Source: an uncultured Oscillibacter sp. (GTDB lineage: Bacteria > Bacillota > Clostridia > Oscillospirales > Oscillospiraceae). From it: a DNA stretch of 25,999 nt. The stretch covers positions 1-25,999 of the forward strand of contig CAJUOD010000033.1 in NCBI GenBank assembly GCA_910587875.1, read 5' to 3'. A program made the translations under genes and the position numbers. Positions 6,347-13,454 of the stretch are shown piece after piece; positions within the stretch are counted from its first letter, which is position 1; each line of letters opens with the position of its first letter. The notes beneath the pieces were generated by a model, which had not been told where the DNA came from, made no database searches, and worked only from the letters and a program-made list of their open reading frames with translations.

Positions 6347-8230
6347 TCACTTCATCAGCCCGCACACCAAATCGGTGTACCCGGAGGGGTCCTCCAGGGG
6401 CAGGCCCGCGATGAGCAGGGCCTGGTTATAGAGCAGGGCCGCATAGGTCTTCGCCTTCTCGGGATCCGCCTCCACGGCGGCCTCCAGGGCCTGGAAGGCG
6501 GGGTGGTCCACATTCAGCTCCAGAATGCGGTCCGCCTTCAGGGGCGCGTCGGGCTGGACGGCCTGGAAGTACTTCTCCATCTCAAAGCTCAATCCCTCCC
6601 CGGCGGTGAGGCAGACGGGGTGGGACTTCAGCCGGGCGCTGGCCTTGACCTCCTTCACCTTGTCCCCCAGGGTCTCCTTCACGAAATCGAAGGTCCCCTT
6701 GTGGGCCTCGGCCTCCTCCTCGGCCTTCTTCTCCGCGCCCTCTTCCAGCTCCTGGTCCAGGACGGAGCGGAATTCCTTCTCCTTGTAGGTCCGCAGGGTC
6801 TGGGCGCAGAACTCATCCACCTCCTCGGTGAAGTAGAGGATCTCCGTCCCCGCGTCCCGCAGGCCCTCGGTCTGGGGGAGCTTGTCAATCTTGTCCACGG
6901 TCTCCCCGGCGGCGTAGTAGATATATTTCTGGTCCTCCTTCATCCGGGAGACATACTCGTCCAGGGTGACGGGCTTCTTCTCCGTGGAGGAGTAGAACAG
7001 CAGCAGGTCCTGGAGCAGGTCCTTGTGGCGGCCGTACTCGTTGACCACGCCGTATTTGAGCTGGCGGCCGAAGTTCTTCCAGAAGGTCTGGTAGCCCTCC
7101 CGGTCCTCCGCCTGGAACTTGCCCAGGTCCGCCTTGATCTTCTTCTCCAGGTTGGAGGCGATCACTTTGAGCTGCCGGTCGTGCTGGAGGAGCTCCCGGG
7201 AGATGTTCAGGCTCAGGTCCGGGGAATCGACAACGCCCCGGACGAAGCGGAAGTGCTCCGGCAGCAGGTCGGCGCACTTGTCCATGATGAGCACGCCGTT
7301 GGAGTAGAGCTGGAGCCCCTTCTCGAACTCCTTGGTGTAGTAGTCGAAGGGCGTGGCCCCGGGGACGAAGAGCAGGGCCTTGTAGGTGACGCTGCCCTCC
7401 ACGGAGACGGGGATCACCCGCTGGGGGTCGGCGTAGTCGTGGAACTTGTCCCGGTAGAATTTATCGTATTCCTCCTGGGTGACCTCGCTCTTGGCCCGCT
7501 GCCAGATGGGCACCATGGAGTTCAGGGTCTCGACCTCCGTGTAGGTCTCGTACTCGGGCTTGTCCTCCGGGGAGTCCTCTTTTTTGCGGGTCTTGGAGAC
7601 CTCCATGCGGATGGGGAAGCGGATGTAGTCGGAGTACTTCCGCACCAGCTCCTGGAGCCGCCAGTTCTCCAGGAACTCGCCGTATTTCTCGTCGTCCGTG
7701 TCCGGCTTGATGTGCATGATGATGTCCGTGCCCACGGTTTCCTTTTCGCACTCCGTGACGGTATACCCGTCGGCCCCGGAGGACTGCCACTTGTAGCCGC
7801 TCTCGGCCCCGTATTTCCGGGTCACCACAGTGATCTGGTCGGAGACCATGAAGGCGGAGTAGAAGCCCACGCCGAACTGGCCAATGACGTCGGTCTCTCC
7901 GGCGTCGTCCCCCAGCTCCTGCTTGAACTTGTAAGAGCCGGAGGAGGCGATGATGCCTAAGTTGTTCTCCAGATCCGCCTTGTCCATGCCCACGCCGTTG
8001 TCGGAGACCGTCAGGGTCCGGGCGTCCTTGTCCACGGTGATTTCAATTTTGAAATCCCCCCGGTCCATGCCCACGGCGCTGTCGGTGAGCGCCTGATAGC
8101 ACAGCTTGTCGCAGGCGTCCGAGGCGTTGGAGATGATCTCCCGGAGGAAGATCTCCTTGTGGGTATAGATGGAGTTGATCATCAGGTCCAGGAGCCGCTT
8201 GGATTCCGCTTTGAACTGCTTTTTTGCCAT
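6347..8230 (-). CDS. htpG: Molecular chaperone HtpG (Hsp90 family)
   Basis: A 627-residue cytosolic ATP-dependent chaperone, very close to the usual bacterial length. The N-terminal GHKL ATPase domain shows E31 and N35 in LREIISNASDAC, the DNGVGM loop with D78, the lid glycines and GQFGVGFYSAFMV near 117-129. The middle domain follows (about 230-500, including the catalytic-loop arginine region NISRELLQHD) and then a C-terminal dimerisation domain from ~510. No C-terminal MEEVD is expected or seen. ATG 8228-8230 has AAGGAAG about 12 nt upstream, a rather long spacing. No CIRCE or other heat-shock operator is visible upstream. Confidence 0.97.
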   Translation of the reverse strand: MAKKQFKAESKRLLDLMINSIYTHKEIFLREIISNASDACDKLCYQALTDSAVGMDRGDFKIEITVDKDARTLTVSDNGVGMDKADLENNLGIIASSGSYKFKQELGDDAGETDVIGQFGVGFYSAFMVSDQITVVTRKYGAESGYKWQSSGADGYTVTECEKETVGTDIIMHIKPDTDDEKYGEFLENWRLQELVRKYSDYIRFPIRMEVSKTRKKEDSPEDKPEYETYTEVETLNSMVPIWQRAKSEVTQEEYDKFYRDKFHDYADPQRVIPVSVEGSVTYKALLFVPGATPFDYYTKEFEKGLQLYSNGVLIMDKCADLLPEHFRFVRGVVDSPDLSLNISRELLQHDRQLKVIASNLEKKIKADLGKFQAEDREGYQTFWKNFGRQLKYGVVNEYGRHKDLLQDLLLFYSSTEKKPVTLDEYVSRMKEDQKYIYYAAGETVDKIDKLPQTEGLRDAGTEILYFTEEVDEFCAQTLRTYKEKEFRSVLDQELEEGAEKKAEEEAEAHKGTFDFVKETLGDKVKEVKASARLKSHPVCLTAGEGLSFEMEKYFQAVQPDAPLKADRILELNVDHPAFQALEAAVEADPEKAKTYAALLYNQALLIAGLPLEDPSGYTDLVCGLMK

Positions 8231-8273
8231 GATTTGGTTACACTTCCTTTTTTATATTTTATAACAACTCTAA

Positions 8274-8302
8274 AATATAGCACAGGGCCCCTGGAAAATA
8301 AA
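8274..8302 (-). promoter_or_regulatory. Possible htpG promoter
   Basis: On the minus strand TATATT (8279-8274) lies 17 bp downstream of a weak TTTATT -35 box (8302-8297), about 45 bp upstream of htpG. The -35 match is poor, so a different sigma factor or an activator is possible. Confidence 0.4.
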
Positions 8303-8333
8303 TGACCATTTTGTAAATTTCCGCCCAAAGCGG

Positions 8334-8362
8334 TTGTTTGTCCGTCCCGTTGCGAGTAGAAT
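8334..8362 (+). promoter_or_regulatory. Promoter of the zinc-ribbon membrane protein gene
   Basis: TTGTTT (8334-8339) and TAGAAT (8357-8362) are 17 bp apart, 43 bp upstream of ATG 8406. Confidence 0.55.
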
Positions 8363-8405
8363 ATAGGGTATCAAAAAACGACAGGACCGGCAAAGGAGTT
8401 CGAGT

Positions 8406-8837
8406 ATGGGCATCTTCCAGAGGATCGGCGGCGCGCTCGCCCGCTTCATGTATGGGCGCAACGGATGGGACCAGCTGAATCAGGCGCTGTTCCGGGGCTA
8501 CCTGGTCCTGTGGGCGGCGGAGCTCATTTGCTTCTTCATGAAGAAGGACCTGGCCGTCCGGGCGCTGGAGGGCGTGCTGCTCTTCTTGATGATCGTCATC
8601 CTGTTCCGCTCCTTCTCCAAGAACCTCTCCCGGCGGCGGATGGAAAACCAGAAGTGGGTGAACTGGTACTGCGGAATCAAGAACCGCAGCGCCGGGGCCC
8701 GGGCCCGCCACGCCGACAAGGAGCACAAGTATTTCACCTGCAAGAGCTGCAAGACCATCTGCCGGGTCCCCACGGGGAAGGGGAAAATCGTCATCACCTG
8801 CCCCAAATGCGGGGCGCAGATCAACGCGAAGACCTGA
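8406..8837 (+). CDS. Two-helix membrane protein with C-terminal zinc ribbon
   Basis: The 143-residue protein starts with an amphipathic segment, then two membrane helices (about 32-46 and 53-68), a basic patch (SKNLSRRRMENQK) and a C-terminal zinc-ribbon: C112-x2-C115 and C132-x2-C135, with an extra C119. The ribbon would face the cytoplasm. I know no function for it; similar small proteins are found widely in clostridia as hypotheticals. ATG 8406 has AAAGGAG 7 nt upstream. It shares its promoter with the small gene that follows and ends at the terminator at 9047. Confidence 0.82.
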   Translation: MGIFQRIGGALARFMYGRNGWDQLNQALFRGYLVLWAAELICFFMKKDLAVRALEGVLLFLMIVILFRSFSKNLSRRRMENQKWVNWYCGIKNRSAGARARHADKEHKYFTCKSCKTICRVPTGKGKIVITCPKCGAQINAKT

Positions 8838-8903
8838 TTTCCCGCGATTTGCGGAGGCAGTCAAAACCGTTATGAACAGGGAAGGAGGCGCAAGGAAGTG
8901 AAT

Positions 8904-9041
8904 ATGCAGGAAAGCGCAAGGCTGATTCTCGGGCTTCGTGCCGCCGGATGGAGTGAAAAGAAAATCAATGATTTCCTCCTTTTCATTGAAAGCGGCGAGG
9001 AGCAATACAAACCGGGCAAGGACACCGACGATGAGGAGTGA
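8904..9041 (+). CDS. Small acidic hypothetical protein (45 aa)
   Basis: ATG 8904-8906 is preceded by AAGGA at 7 nt; a GTG at 8898, two codons earlier in the same frame, has AAGGAGG at 9 nt and is an alternative start. The peptide contains an amphipathic helix-turn-helix-sized unit (ARLILGLRAAGWSEKKINDFLLFIE) and an acidic tail ending TDDEE. I do not recognise a named family, but the regular heptad-like pattern and two good ribosome sites support a real gene. It is followed directly by a strong terminator, and the convergent small XRE regulator begins its 3' end there. Confidence 0.62.
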   Translation: MQESARLILGLRAAGWSEKKINDFLLFIESGEEQYKPGKDTDDEE

Positions 9042-9046
9042 CAAAA

Positions 9047-9082
9047 GACCGGAGGACAATTGTCCTTCGGCCTTTTATTTTT
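9047..9082 (+). terminator. Terminator of the zinc-ribbon/small-protein unit
   Basis: An 11-bp core stem CCGGAGGACAA / TTGTCCTTCGG (9049-9070, one G-T pair) runs into CCTTTTATTTTTC. The T run overlaps the last codons of the convergent XRE gene. Confidence 0.85.
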
Positions 9083-9323
9083 CTTCCCTCTCCAGAAGCC
9101 AGAGCGGCGAAACGCCCAGGGCGTCCGCGAAAAAGGGGATCTCAAAATCCGGCACAATTCTCAGCCCCGTCTCAATTCGGCTAATCATGTGCTGGCTAAC
9201 ATCCAACCCAGCCAATTGCATTTTCGCGGCCAATTGCTCCTGTGAAAGATGGAGCGCTTTCCTCTGTTCCCGGATGCGCTCGCCTGAGCAATTATATCTG
9301 CCATGATAATCATATAGCTTCAT
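9075..9323 (-). CDS. Small XRE-family helix-turn-helix regulator
   Basis: An 82-residue protein consisting almost only of a Cro/C1-type helix-turn-helix: RIREQRKALHLSQEQLAAKM (16-35), recognition helix around DVSQHMISRIETG (41-53) and a closing helix with FADALGVSPLWLLE. The S-Q-E-Q-L-A and I-S-R-I-E-x-G elements are the usual signature. The ribosome site upstream of ATG 9321-9323 is weak (AAAGG at ~12 nt), so expression may be low. It is divergent from the zinc-finger small protein at 9432, and the intergenic region has repeated AT-rich motifs, the expected layout for an autoregulator. Genes around it are more AT-rich than the window average. Confidence 0.88.
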   Translation of the reverse strand: MKLYDYHGRYNCSGERIREQRKALHLSQEQLAAKMQLAGLDVSQHMISRIETGLRIVPDFEIPFFADALGVSPLWLLEREEK

Positions 9324-9406
9324 GAACTGTCCAAGCCTTTATTGTAAAGATGAGTATTTTCTGCTTGACATTATCATGTGCAGAGGCGTAATATTATTGT
9401 AAAGAT
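9302..9406. promoter_or_regulatory. Divergent control region with repeated AT-rich motifs
   Basis: TTATTGTAAAGAT occurs twice in the same direction (9339-9351 and 9394-9406), 55 bp apart. ATGATAAT (9303-9310) recurs inverted as ATTATCAT (9370-9377), and 9303-9313 is itself a perfect ATGAT-A-ATCAT palindrome. A plus-strand promoter TTGACA (9365-9370) / TAATAT (9389-9394), 18 bp apart, overlaps the second copies. These are likely operators for the small XRE protein; binding is not shown by sequence alone. Confidence 0.55.
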
Positions 9407-9431
9407 AATTAAAATTGAGGTGAATTCAAAA

Positions 9432-9611
9432 ATGGCTGAATTTTGTTTAGACTGCTGGAACCGGATGCATCACGCCCATTGGACCGAGCGGGACTATGTC
9501 CTGTCGGACGAGCGGGACCTCTGCGAGGGCTGCGGCGAGTTCCGCCGGGTGGTGGAGGGAGAACGGACCCTCAAGTTCCTCTATGACCTCCGGCACCGGA
9601 AGAAGAAGTAA
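9432..9611 (+). CDS. Small cysteine-rich zinc-finger-like protein (59 aa)
   Basis: The peptide begins MAEFCLDCWNRMH and carries a second pair LCEGCGEFR, giving C-x2-C...C-x2-C spacing typical of a structural zinc site, and ends in a basic tail RHRKKK. Such proteins are frequent in clostridial genomes, often annotated hypothetical. ATG 9432-9434 has GAGGTG at 9 nt; the open frame extends upstream to 9378 but without a site. It lies opposite the small XRE regulator, sharing its control region, so may be the regulated gene. Function unknown. Confidence 0.72.
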   Translation: MAEFCLDCWNRMHHAHWTERDYVLSDERDLCEGCGEFRRVVEGERTLKFLYDLRHRKKK

Positions 9612-9614
9612 AGA

Positions 9615-9636
9615 GCGGCGGTCTCAAGACCGCCGC
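9615..9636. terminator. Terminator between convergent genes
   Basis: Ten-base arms GCGGCGGTCT and AGACCGCCGC with a CA loop. Plus-strand tail is GTCTTCTT; minus-strand tail is TCTTT, so it may serve both the small zinc protein and the ZIP gene. Confidence 0.78.
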
Positions 9637-9642
9637 GTCTTC

Positions 9643-10410
9643 TTACCCTAGGGCCACATCCAGCACCATCATAATCAGGAAGCCCCCGACGAACCCGCAG
9701 GTGCCCGCCCGGCTGTGGGCCTGGGGGACCAGCTCCTCCACCACCACGTACAGCATGGCCCCGGCGGCGAAGCTCAGAAGCCAGGGCATCATGGGGTGGG
9801 CCCAGGCGGCGATCAGCACCACCAGGATGCCGAACACCGGCTCCACCGCCCCGGAGAGCATCCCGCCGGTGAAGGCGCCGAGACGCCCCCGGCCCTCCTG
9901 CCGCAGGGGCAGGGCCACCGCCGCCCCCTCGGGGAAGTTCTGGATGCCTATCCCTAAGGCCAGGGCCATGGCCCCGGCGGCCCCCTCCCCGTTTGCCGCC
10001 AGGGCGAAGGCCAGACCCACCGCCATGCCCTCGGGCACGTTATGTAGGGTGATGGCCGTCATCAGCAGCGTGTTCTGCCGCCAGGCGTCGCTGACCTCCT
10101 TCGCCTGACGCAAATGGGGCAGCAGCGCGTCCAGCGCCGCCAGGAACACGACCCCCAGCAGCATTCCCGCCGCCGCCGGGAGCCAGCCGGGGACCCGGCC
10201 CTCCTCCGTGGCCTGGTCGATGGCGGGGAGCAGCAGACTCCACACGGAGGCCGCTGTCATCACCCCGGCGGCAAAGCCCAGCATCGCCTTTTGAAACCGG
10301 GGCTTGGGCTCCCCGGAGAGAAAAAACACCATGGCGGCGCCCAGGGTGGTCATCAAAAAGGTGAACCCCGTGCCCAGGGCGGCCCAGCCAAGAGACCGCA
10401 GCATATACAT
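9643..10410 (-). CDS. ZIP-family divalent metal (zinc) transporter
   Basis: This 255-residue membrane protein has eight predicted helices and the two ZIP signatures that line the metal path: TLHNVPEGMAVG (H123, N124, E127) in helix 4 and GIQNFPEGAAV (N158, E161) in helix 5. It fits the GufA-like bacterial branch, which moves Zn2+ or other divalent metals into the cytoplasm. I start it at ATG 10408-10410 (AAGG close upstream); ATG 10404 two codons in is also possible, while the longer frame to 10515 runs across the divergent promoter region and is unlikely. It is divergent from the guanine deaminase unit; guanine deaminase needs zinc, but a regulatory link is only a guess. Confidence 0.92.
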   Translation of the reverse strand: MYMLRSLGWAALGTGFTFLMTTLGAAMVFFLSGEPKPRFQKAMLGFAAGVMTAASVWSLLLPAIDQATEEGRVPGWLPAAAGMLLGVVFLAALDALLPHLRQAKEVSDAWRQNTLLMTAITLHNVPEGMAVGLAFALAANGEGAAGAMALALGIGIQNFPEGAAVALPLRQEGRGRLGAFTGGMLSGAVEPVFGILVVLIAAWAHPMMPWLLSFAAGAMLYVVVEELVPQAHSRAGTCGFVGGFLIMMVLDVALG

Positions 10411-10482
10411 CAACGCCTTATCCTCGATTCGGGCGGCGGACCGCCCGTATGACAGTATAGACGCGGAGGACAGAAATGGTGC

Positions 10483-10511
10483 TTGCGTTCCCCCGCCGGG
10501 CGTGGTATACT
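10483..10511 (+). promoter_or_regulatory. Promoter of the guanine deaminase gene
   Basis: TTGCGT (10483-10488) and TATACT (10506-10511) are 17 bp apart. Transcription would begin near 10518, just before the riboswitch. Confidence 0.8.
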
Positions 10512-10524
10512 GCAAGGTGAAAAG

Positions 10525-10594
10525 GCCTCATATAAGCCCGCTGGATGATGGCGCGGGCGTCTCTACGAAGCCGCCGAAGGCTTCTCTATGGGTG
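10525..10594 (+). ncRNA. Guanine-class purine riboswitch aptamer (variant core)
   Basis: The three-way junction is complete. P1 is CTCATA (10527-10532) with TATGGG (10587-10592). P2 is GCCCGC (10536-10541) with GCGGGC (10553-10558). J2/3 is GTCTCTAC (10559-10566). P3 is GAAGCC (10567-10572) with GGCTTC (10579-10584). J3/1 is TC (10585-10586). The C at 10586 is the specificity base that pairs with guanine (C74 in the B. subtilis xpt numbering; adenine switches have U). Differences from the usual core are C for U48 and U for A73, an enlarged 11-nt L2 and a 6-nt L3 that still offer GG and CC for the loop-loop contact. It precedes guanine deaminase, a catabolic gene, so an ON response is expected. 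Confidence 0.85.
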
Positions 10595-10645
10595 TCTGTA
10601 CGGAGGGGGAACTCCCCTGCCCGGACAGGCGTCCTTTTTGTTTTG
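10590..10645 (+). terminator. Riboswitch-controlled terminator of the guanine deaminase leader
   Basis: GGGTGTCTGT (10590-10599) pairs over ten positions with ACAGGCGTCC (10625-10634), with a GGGG/CCCC inner hairpin, and is followed by TTTTTGTTTTGT. The first three bases, GGG 10590-10592, are also the 3' strand of aptamer P1. Ligand-stabilised P1 would therefore open the base of the terminator, giving ligand-induced read-through. Confidence 0.78.
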
Positions 10646-10675
10646 TATGGGCGAATTCAAAAGGGGGTCATTGGT

Positions 10676-11944
10676 ATGTCGATCACGATTTTAAAGGGCA
10701 CCGTCGTCTCCGCCCCGGCCCTGGGGAAGCTGGAGATCACCGAGGGCGGCTATCTCATCGCAGAGGACGGGATCATCGCCGGGGTCTTCCCCGCCCTGCC
10801 GGAGCGGTACGCCGGAGCGGCGGTGGAGGACTACGGGGACGCGCTGATTCTCCAGTCCTTCGCGGACCTGCACCTCCACGCGCCCCAGTACCCCATGCTG
10901 GGCATGGGCATGGATCTGCCGCTTTTGGACTGGCTGAACGCCTACACCTTCCCCACCGAGGCCCGCTTCGCCGACCCGGACTACGCCCGGGAGGCTTACC
11001 GCAAGCTGGCCCGGGAGCTCATTGAGAACGGGACCACGAGGGTCTGCATGTTCTCCTCCCTCCACCGGGAGGCCACCCTCATCCTGATGGAGGAGCTGGA
11101 GAAGGCCGGGGTCACCGGGTACGTGGGCAAGGTGAACATGGACCGCAACGGCATCCCCGCCCTCCAGGAGGAGACGGAGGAGTCCCAGCGGGAGACCCTC
11201 CTCTGGCTGGAGGAGTGCCGGGACTTCCGGCACGTCAAGCCCATCCTCACGCCCCGCTTCACCCCCTCCTGCTCCAACGGGCTGATGGACTTCCTGGGGA
11301 AGCTGGCGGCGGAGCGGAATCTCCCCGTCCAGTCCCACCTGTCGGAGAATGCCGGGGAGATTCAGTGGGTCAAGGAGCTGCACCCGGACTGTGCCCAGTA
11401 CTGGGAGACCTACGCCAAATACGGCCTCTGGAACGACCGGACCCTCATGGCCCACTGCGTCTGGTCCGACGAACGGGAGCGGGCGGCCATGAAAGAGGCC
11501 GGGGTGACGGTGGTCCACTGCGCGGACTCCAACCAGAACATCTGCTCCGGCGCGGCCCCGGTGCGGGTCATGCTGAACGAGGGGCTGAAGGTCGCCCTGG
11601 GCAGCGACGTCGCCGGAGGGGACCATCTGAACATGTTCGACGTAGTGGCGGCCTCCATCCGGGCCTCCAAGGCCAGGCGGATTCTGGACGGCTGGGAAAC
11701 CGACTTCCTCACCGTGGCGGAGGGCTGGTATCTGGGGACCTCCGCCGGGGCGGCGTTTTTCGGGGAACAGCCGGGCTTTGCCGCGGGAAATGCCCTCCAC
11801 GCCATTGTTCTGGAGGACGGGGACCTCCCCCAGCCCCACCCCCTGACGGCGGCGGAGCGCCTGGAGCGCTGCGTCTACCGGCGGCAGAGGGACGCGGTCC
11901 GGGCCGTGTGGAGCGATGGACGGAAGGTCTACTCCACCGACTGA
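10676..11944 (+). CDS. guaD: Guanine deaminase
   Basis: This 422-residue amidohydrolase converts guanine to xanthine and ammonia in the cytosol. Metal and catalytic motifs are in order: DLHLHAPQYPMLG (H66, H68), the arginine in TPRF (R194), HLSENAGE (H221, E224), AHCVW (H260), VVHC (H281) and GSDVAGG (D311). The HLHAPQ start of the metal site and the R-F pair that grips the purine ring are typical of guanine deaminase rather than of cytosine or adenosine deaminases. Start ATG 10676-10678 follows AGGGGG; the frame runs further upstream but only through the riboswitch. Expression is probably switched by the purine riboswitch at 10525. The product xanthine is a likely feed for the purine-catabolic genes at 21492-25811. 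Confidence 0.95.
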   Translation: MSITILKGTVVSAPALGKLEITEGGYLIAEDGIIAGVFPALPERYAGAAVEDYGDALILQSFADLHLHAPQYPMLGMGMDLPLLDWLNAYTFPTEARFADPDYAREAYRKLARELIENGTTRVCMFSSLHREATLILMEELEKAGVTGYVGKVNMDRNGIPALQEETEESQRETLLWLEECRDFRHVKPILTPRFTPSCSNGLMDFLGKLAAERNLPVQSHLSENAGEIQWVKELHPDCAQYWETYAKYGLWNDRTLMAHCVWSDERERAAMKEAGVTVVHCADSNQNICSGAAPVRVMLNEGLKVALGSDVAGGDHLNMFDVVAASIRASKARRILDGWETDFLTVAEGWYLGTSAGAAFFGEQPGFAAGNALHAIVLEDGDLPQPHPLTAAERLERCVYRRQRDAVRAVWSDGRKVYSTD

Positions 11945-11946
11945 AC

Positions 11947-11980
11947 AGGAAAAGGGACTGCTTTCGCAGTCCCTTTTCCT
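11947..11980. terminator. Bidirectional terminator after guaD
   Basis: A perfect 15-bp stem, AGGAAAAGGGACTGC / GCAGTCCCTTTTCCT, with loop TTTC. The T/A-rich lower stem can act in both directions, and the convergent XRE gene ends inside it. Confidence 0.88.
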
Positions 11981-13313
11981 ATTCCAGCACCCACCCGCCG
12001 GGGTAGGTATCCGAGGTGTCCGCGTCCAGGTTGGTCAGCTCCTTCCAGCCCTCGTCCAGGCCGAAGGCCCCGCCGGACCGGACCGCCGTGCGGCCATACA
12101 CGTCCTCCATGACCGCCGCGATCTGGAACACGTCTCCGGCCTCTGCCGGGACGTCCTGGGGCGTAAAATGGAAGTTGAGCCACTGGTAGCCTCTGGTGCC
12201 GCCCCCATCGTTCTGCCGGAGCTTGTCCAGGCCCTTCCACTGCTCCCCGGTAAGGGTGTCGGTCTCCTCCTCTATCACTTCCGGTATCACAGAGAAGACC
12301 GCCCAGTCCACCAGCTTCTTGTTTTTGAACAGGCCCACCCGCAGGCTTTCCAGCTCCGCCACAGGCAGGGCACTCCCGGAGACCGCTGGCGATATGCTGT
12401 CAGGATTCCAGTCCAAACGGCCATGCTCTTCCCTGGTCCCTTTGGCCACCGCCAGGGCAAAGGTCCCGTTTTCCACCGGCTTAAAGCCCAGGCCGTAGTC
12501 CGCCCGGACCGCCGGGAAAGTCTGGCCGTAGAGCCCCGCGTAACGGTCCAGCACCTGGGTCTGCCGGGTGCCGTCGGGGTAGACGAAGGCCACGCTGACG
12601 CTGATGTCCTCCGCCAGGCCGCACCGCAGCTCCGCCGTGAACCGTTGGCCCGCCCCTTGTTCCGCTCGGACGGCAGGGTTCTGCCTTCCGCCGCTTACGG
12701 TGTAGAACTCCGCCGTCATGCCCTCCACGAAATTTTTGGGCACGGCGTAGGCCTGGAAGAAGGCCTGGCTGGCGGAGGGGTCCGCCCCTGCCAGCGTGGT
12801 TCCATAGTCGGCGGTGACGGCGTTCTGCTCCCGCAAAAGTTCCTCCACCCGGCTGGAGACTTCATTTATCTGGAGGTTTACGCCTCCCTCCACCCGGTTG
12901 ATGGCGGCCTGGAGCTGGGAGTCGTTTCGGGTCAGCTGCTCCAGCCGCCAGTAGAAGCCCCCCAGGACCAGGCAGAGGCACACCGCCGCCGTAATGACGG
13001 ACATTTTCAGCACCGCCATTCTGTGGGAGGAGAGCCGGGGGACATACCGGGCGGCGATTTCCTCCACCAGCCGCAGCTGTTCCGCCGACAGCTCCCCGCC
13101 GGAGGGGGCGCTTTCCTCCTCTACGCCCAGCAGCCACCCCACGGACACGCCGAAGAGACGGCTGAGGGCCACCAGCTTTTCCACCTCCGGCAGGGCGCTG
13201 TCGGACTCCCACTTATAAATGGACTGCCGGGACACGCCCAGCTTCTCCCCCAGGGCCTCCTGGGAGAGGCCCAGCTCCTTCCGCTTCTGGGCCACGCGCT
13301 GTCCGGTTGTCAT
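11979..13313 (-). CDS. Membrane-anchored XRE transcription regulator with extracytoplasmic domain
   Basis: This 444-residue protein joins an N-terminal Cro/C1-type HTH (5-60: RKELGLSQEALGEKLGVSRQSIYKWESDSALPEVEKL) to a single membrane helix (~99-120, VLKMSVITAAVCLCLVLGGF). A short coiled-coil stretch follows (~122-170) and then a ~270-residue mostly beta-rich domain that should lie outside the membrane. The layout is that of a one-protein sensor in which an outside signal affects a cytoplasmic DNA-binding domain. I do not recognise a named family for the outer domain. ATG 13311-13313 follows AAAGGAGGG; an extended -10 promoter lies just upstream. It is single-gene and ends in the guaD terminator. 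Confidence 0.85.
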   Translation of the reverse strand: MTTGQRVAQKRKELGLSQEALGEKLGVSRQSIYKWESDSALPEVEKLVALSRLFGVSVGWLLGVEEESAPSGGELSAEQLRLVEEIAARYVPRLSSHRMAVLKMSVITAAVCLCLVLGGFYWRLEQLTRNDSQLQAAINRVEGGVNLQINEVSSRVEELLREQNAVTADYGTTLAGADPSASQAFFQAYAVPKNFVEGMTAEFYTVSGGRQNPAVRAEQGAGQRFTAELRCGLAEDISVSVAFVYPDGTRQTQVLDRYAGLYGQTFPAVRADYGLGFKPVENGTFALAVAKGTREEHGRLDWNPDSISPAVSGSALPVAELESLRVGLFKNKKLVDWAVFSVIPEVIEEETDTLTGEQWKGLDKLRQNDGGGTRGYQWLNFHFTPQDVPAEAGDVFQIAAVMEDVYGRTAVRSGGAFGLDEGWKELTNLDADTSDTYPGGWVLE

Positions 13314-13338
13314 AGGGCATCCCTCCTTTGTGGGTCCC

Positions 13339-13347
13339 ATCATAGCA
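13339..13347 (-). promoter_or_regulatory. Extended -10 promoter of the membrane XRE gene
   Basis: Minus-strand TGC-TATGAT (TATGAT 13344-13339) is an extended -10 element with no good -35 at 16-18 bp. It lies about 26 bp before the start codon. Confidence 0.5.
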
Positions 13348-13413
13348 GGTCCGGCGGGTTATTCGCCACCAACTGCGGACGTTCTTTCTGCTAACCAGCA
13401 GTTTACATTGCCG

Positions 13414-13450
13414 GAAAACACGGCTCGGCCCCTATAAGAGAGCCGGGCCG
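13414..13450 (-). terminator. Probable terminator of the xpaC unit
   Basis: On the minus strand CGGCTC (13445-13440) pairs with GAGCCG (13426-13421), with an alternative CGGCCC/GGGCCG pairing overlapping it, then TGTTTTCC. The stem is short and the U run is only four bases, so efficiency is uncertain. The 100 bp up to the next promoter hold nothing else clear. Confidence 0.45.
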
Positions 13451-13454
13451 CTTC

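Noticed and set aside
8231..8405. CIRCE or other heat-shock operator upstream of htpG
   Set aside because: No TTAGCACTC / GAGTGCTAA inverted repeat is present.
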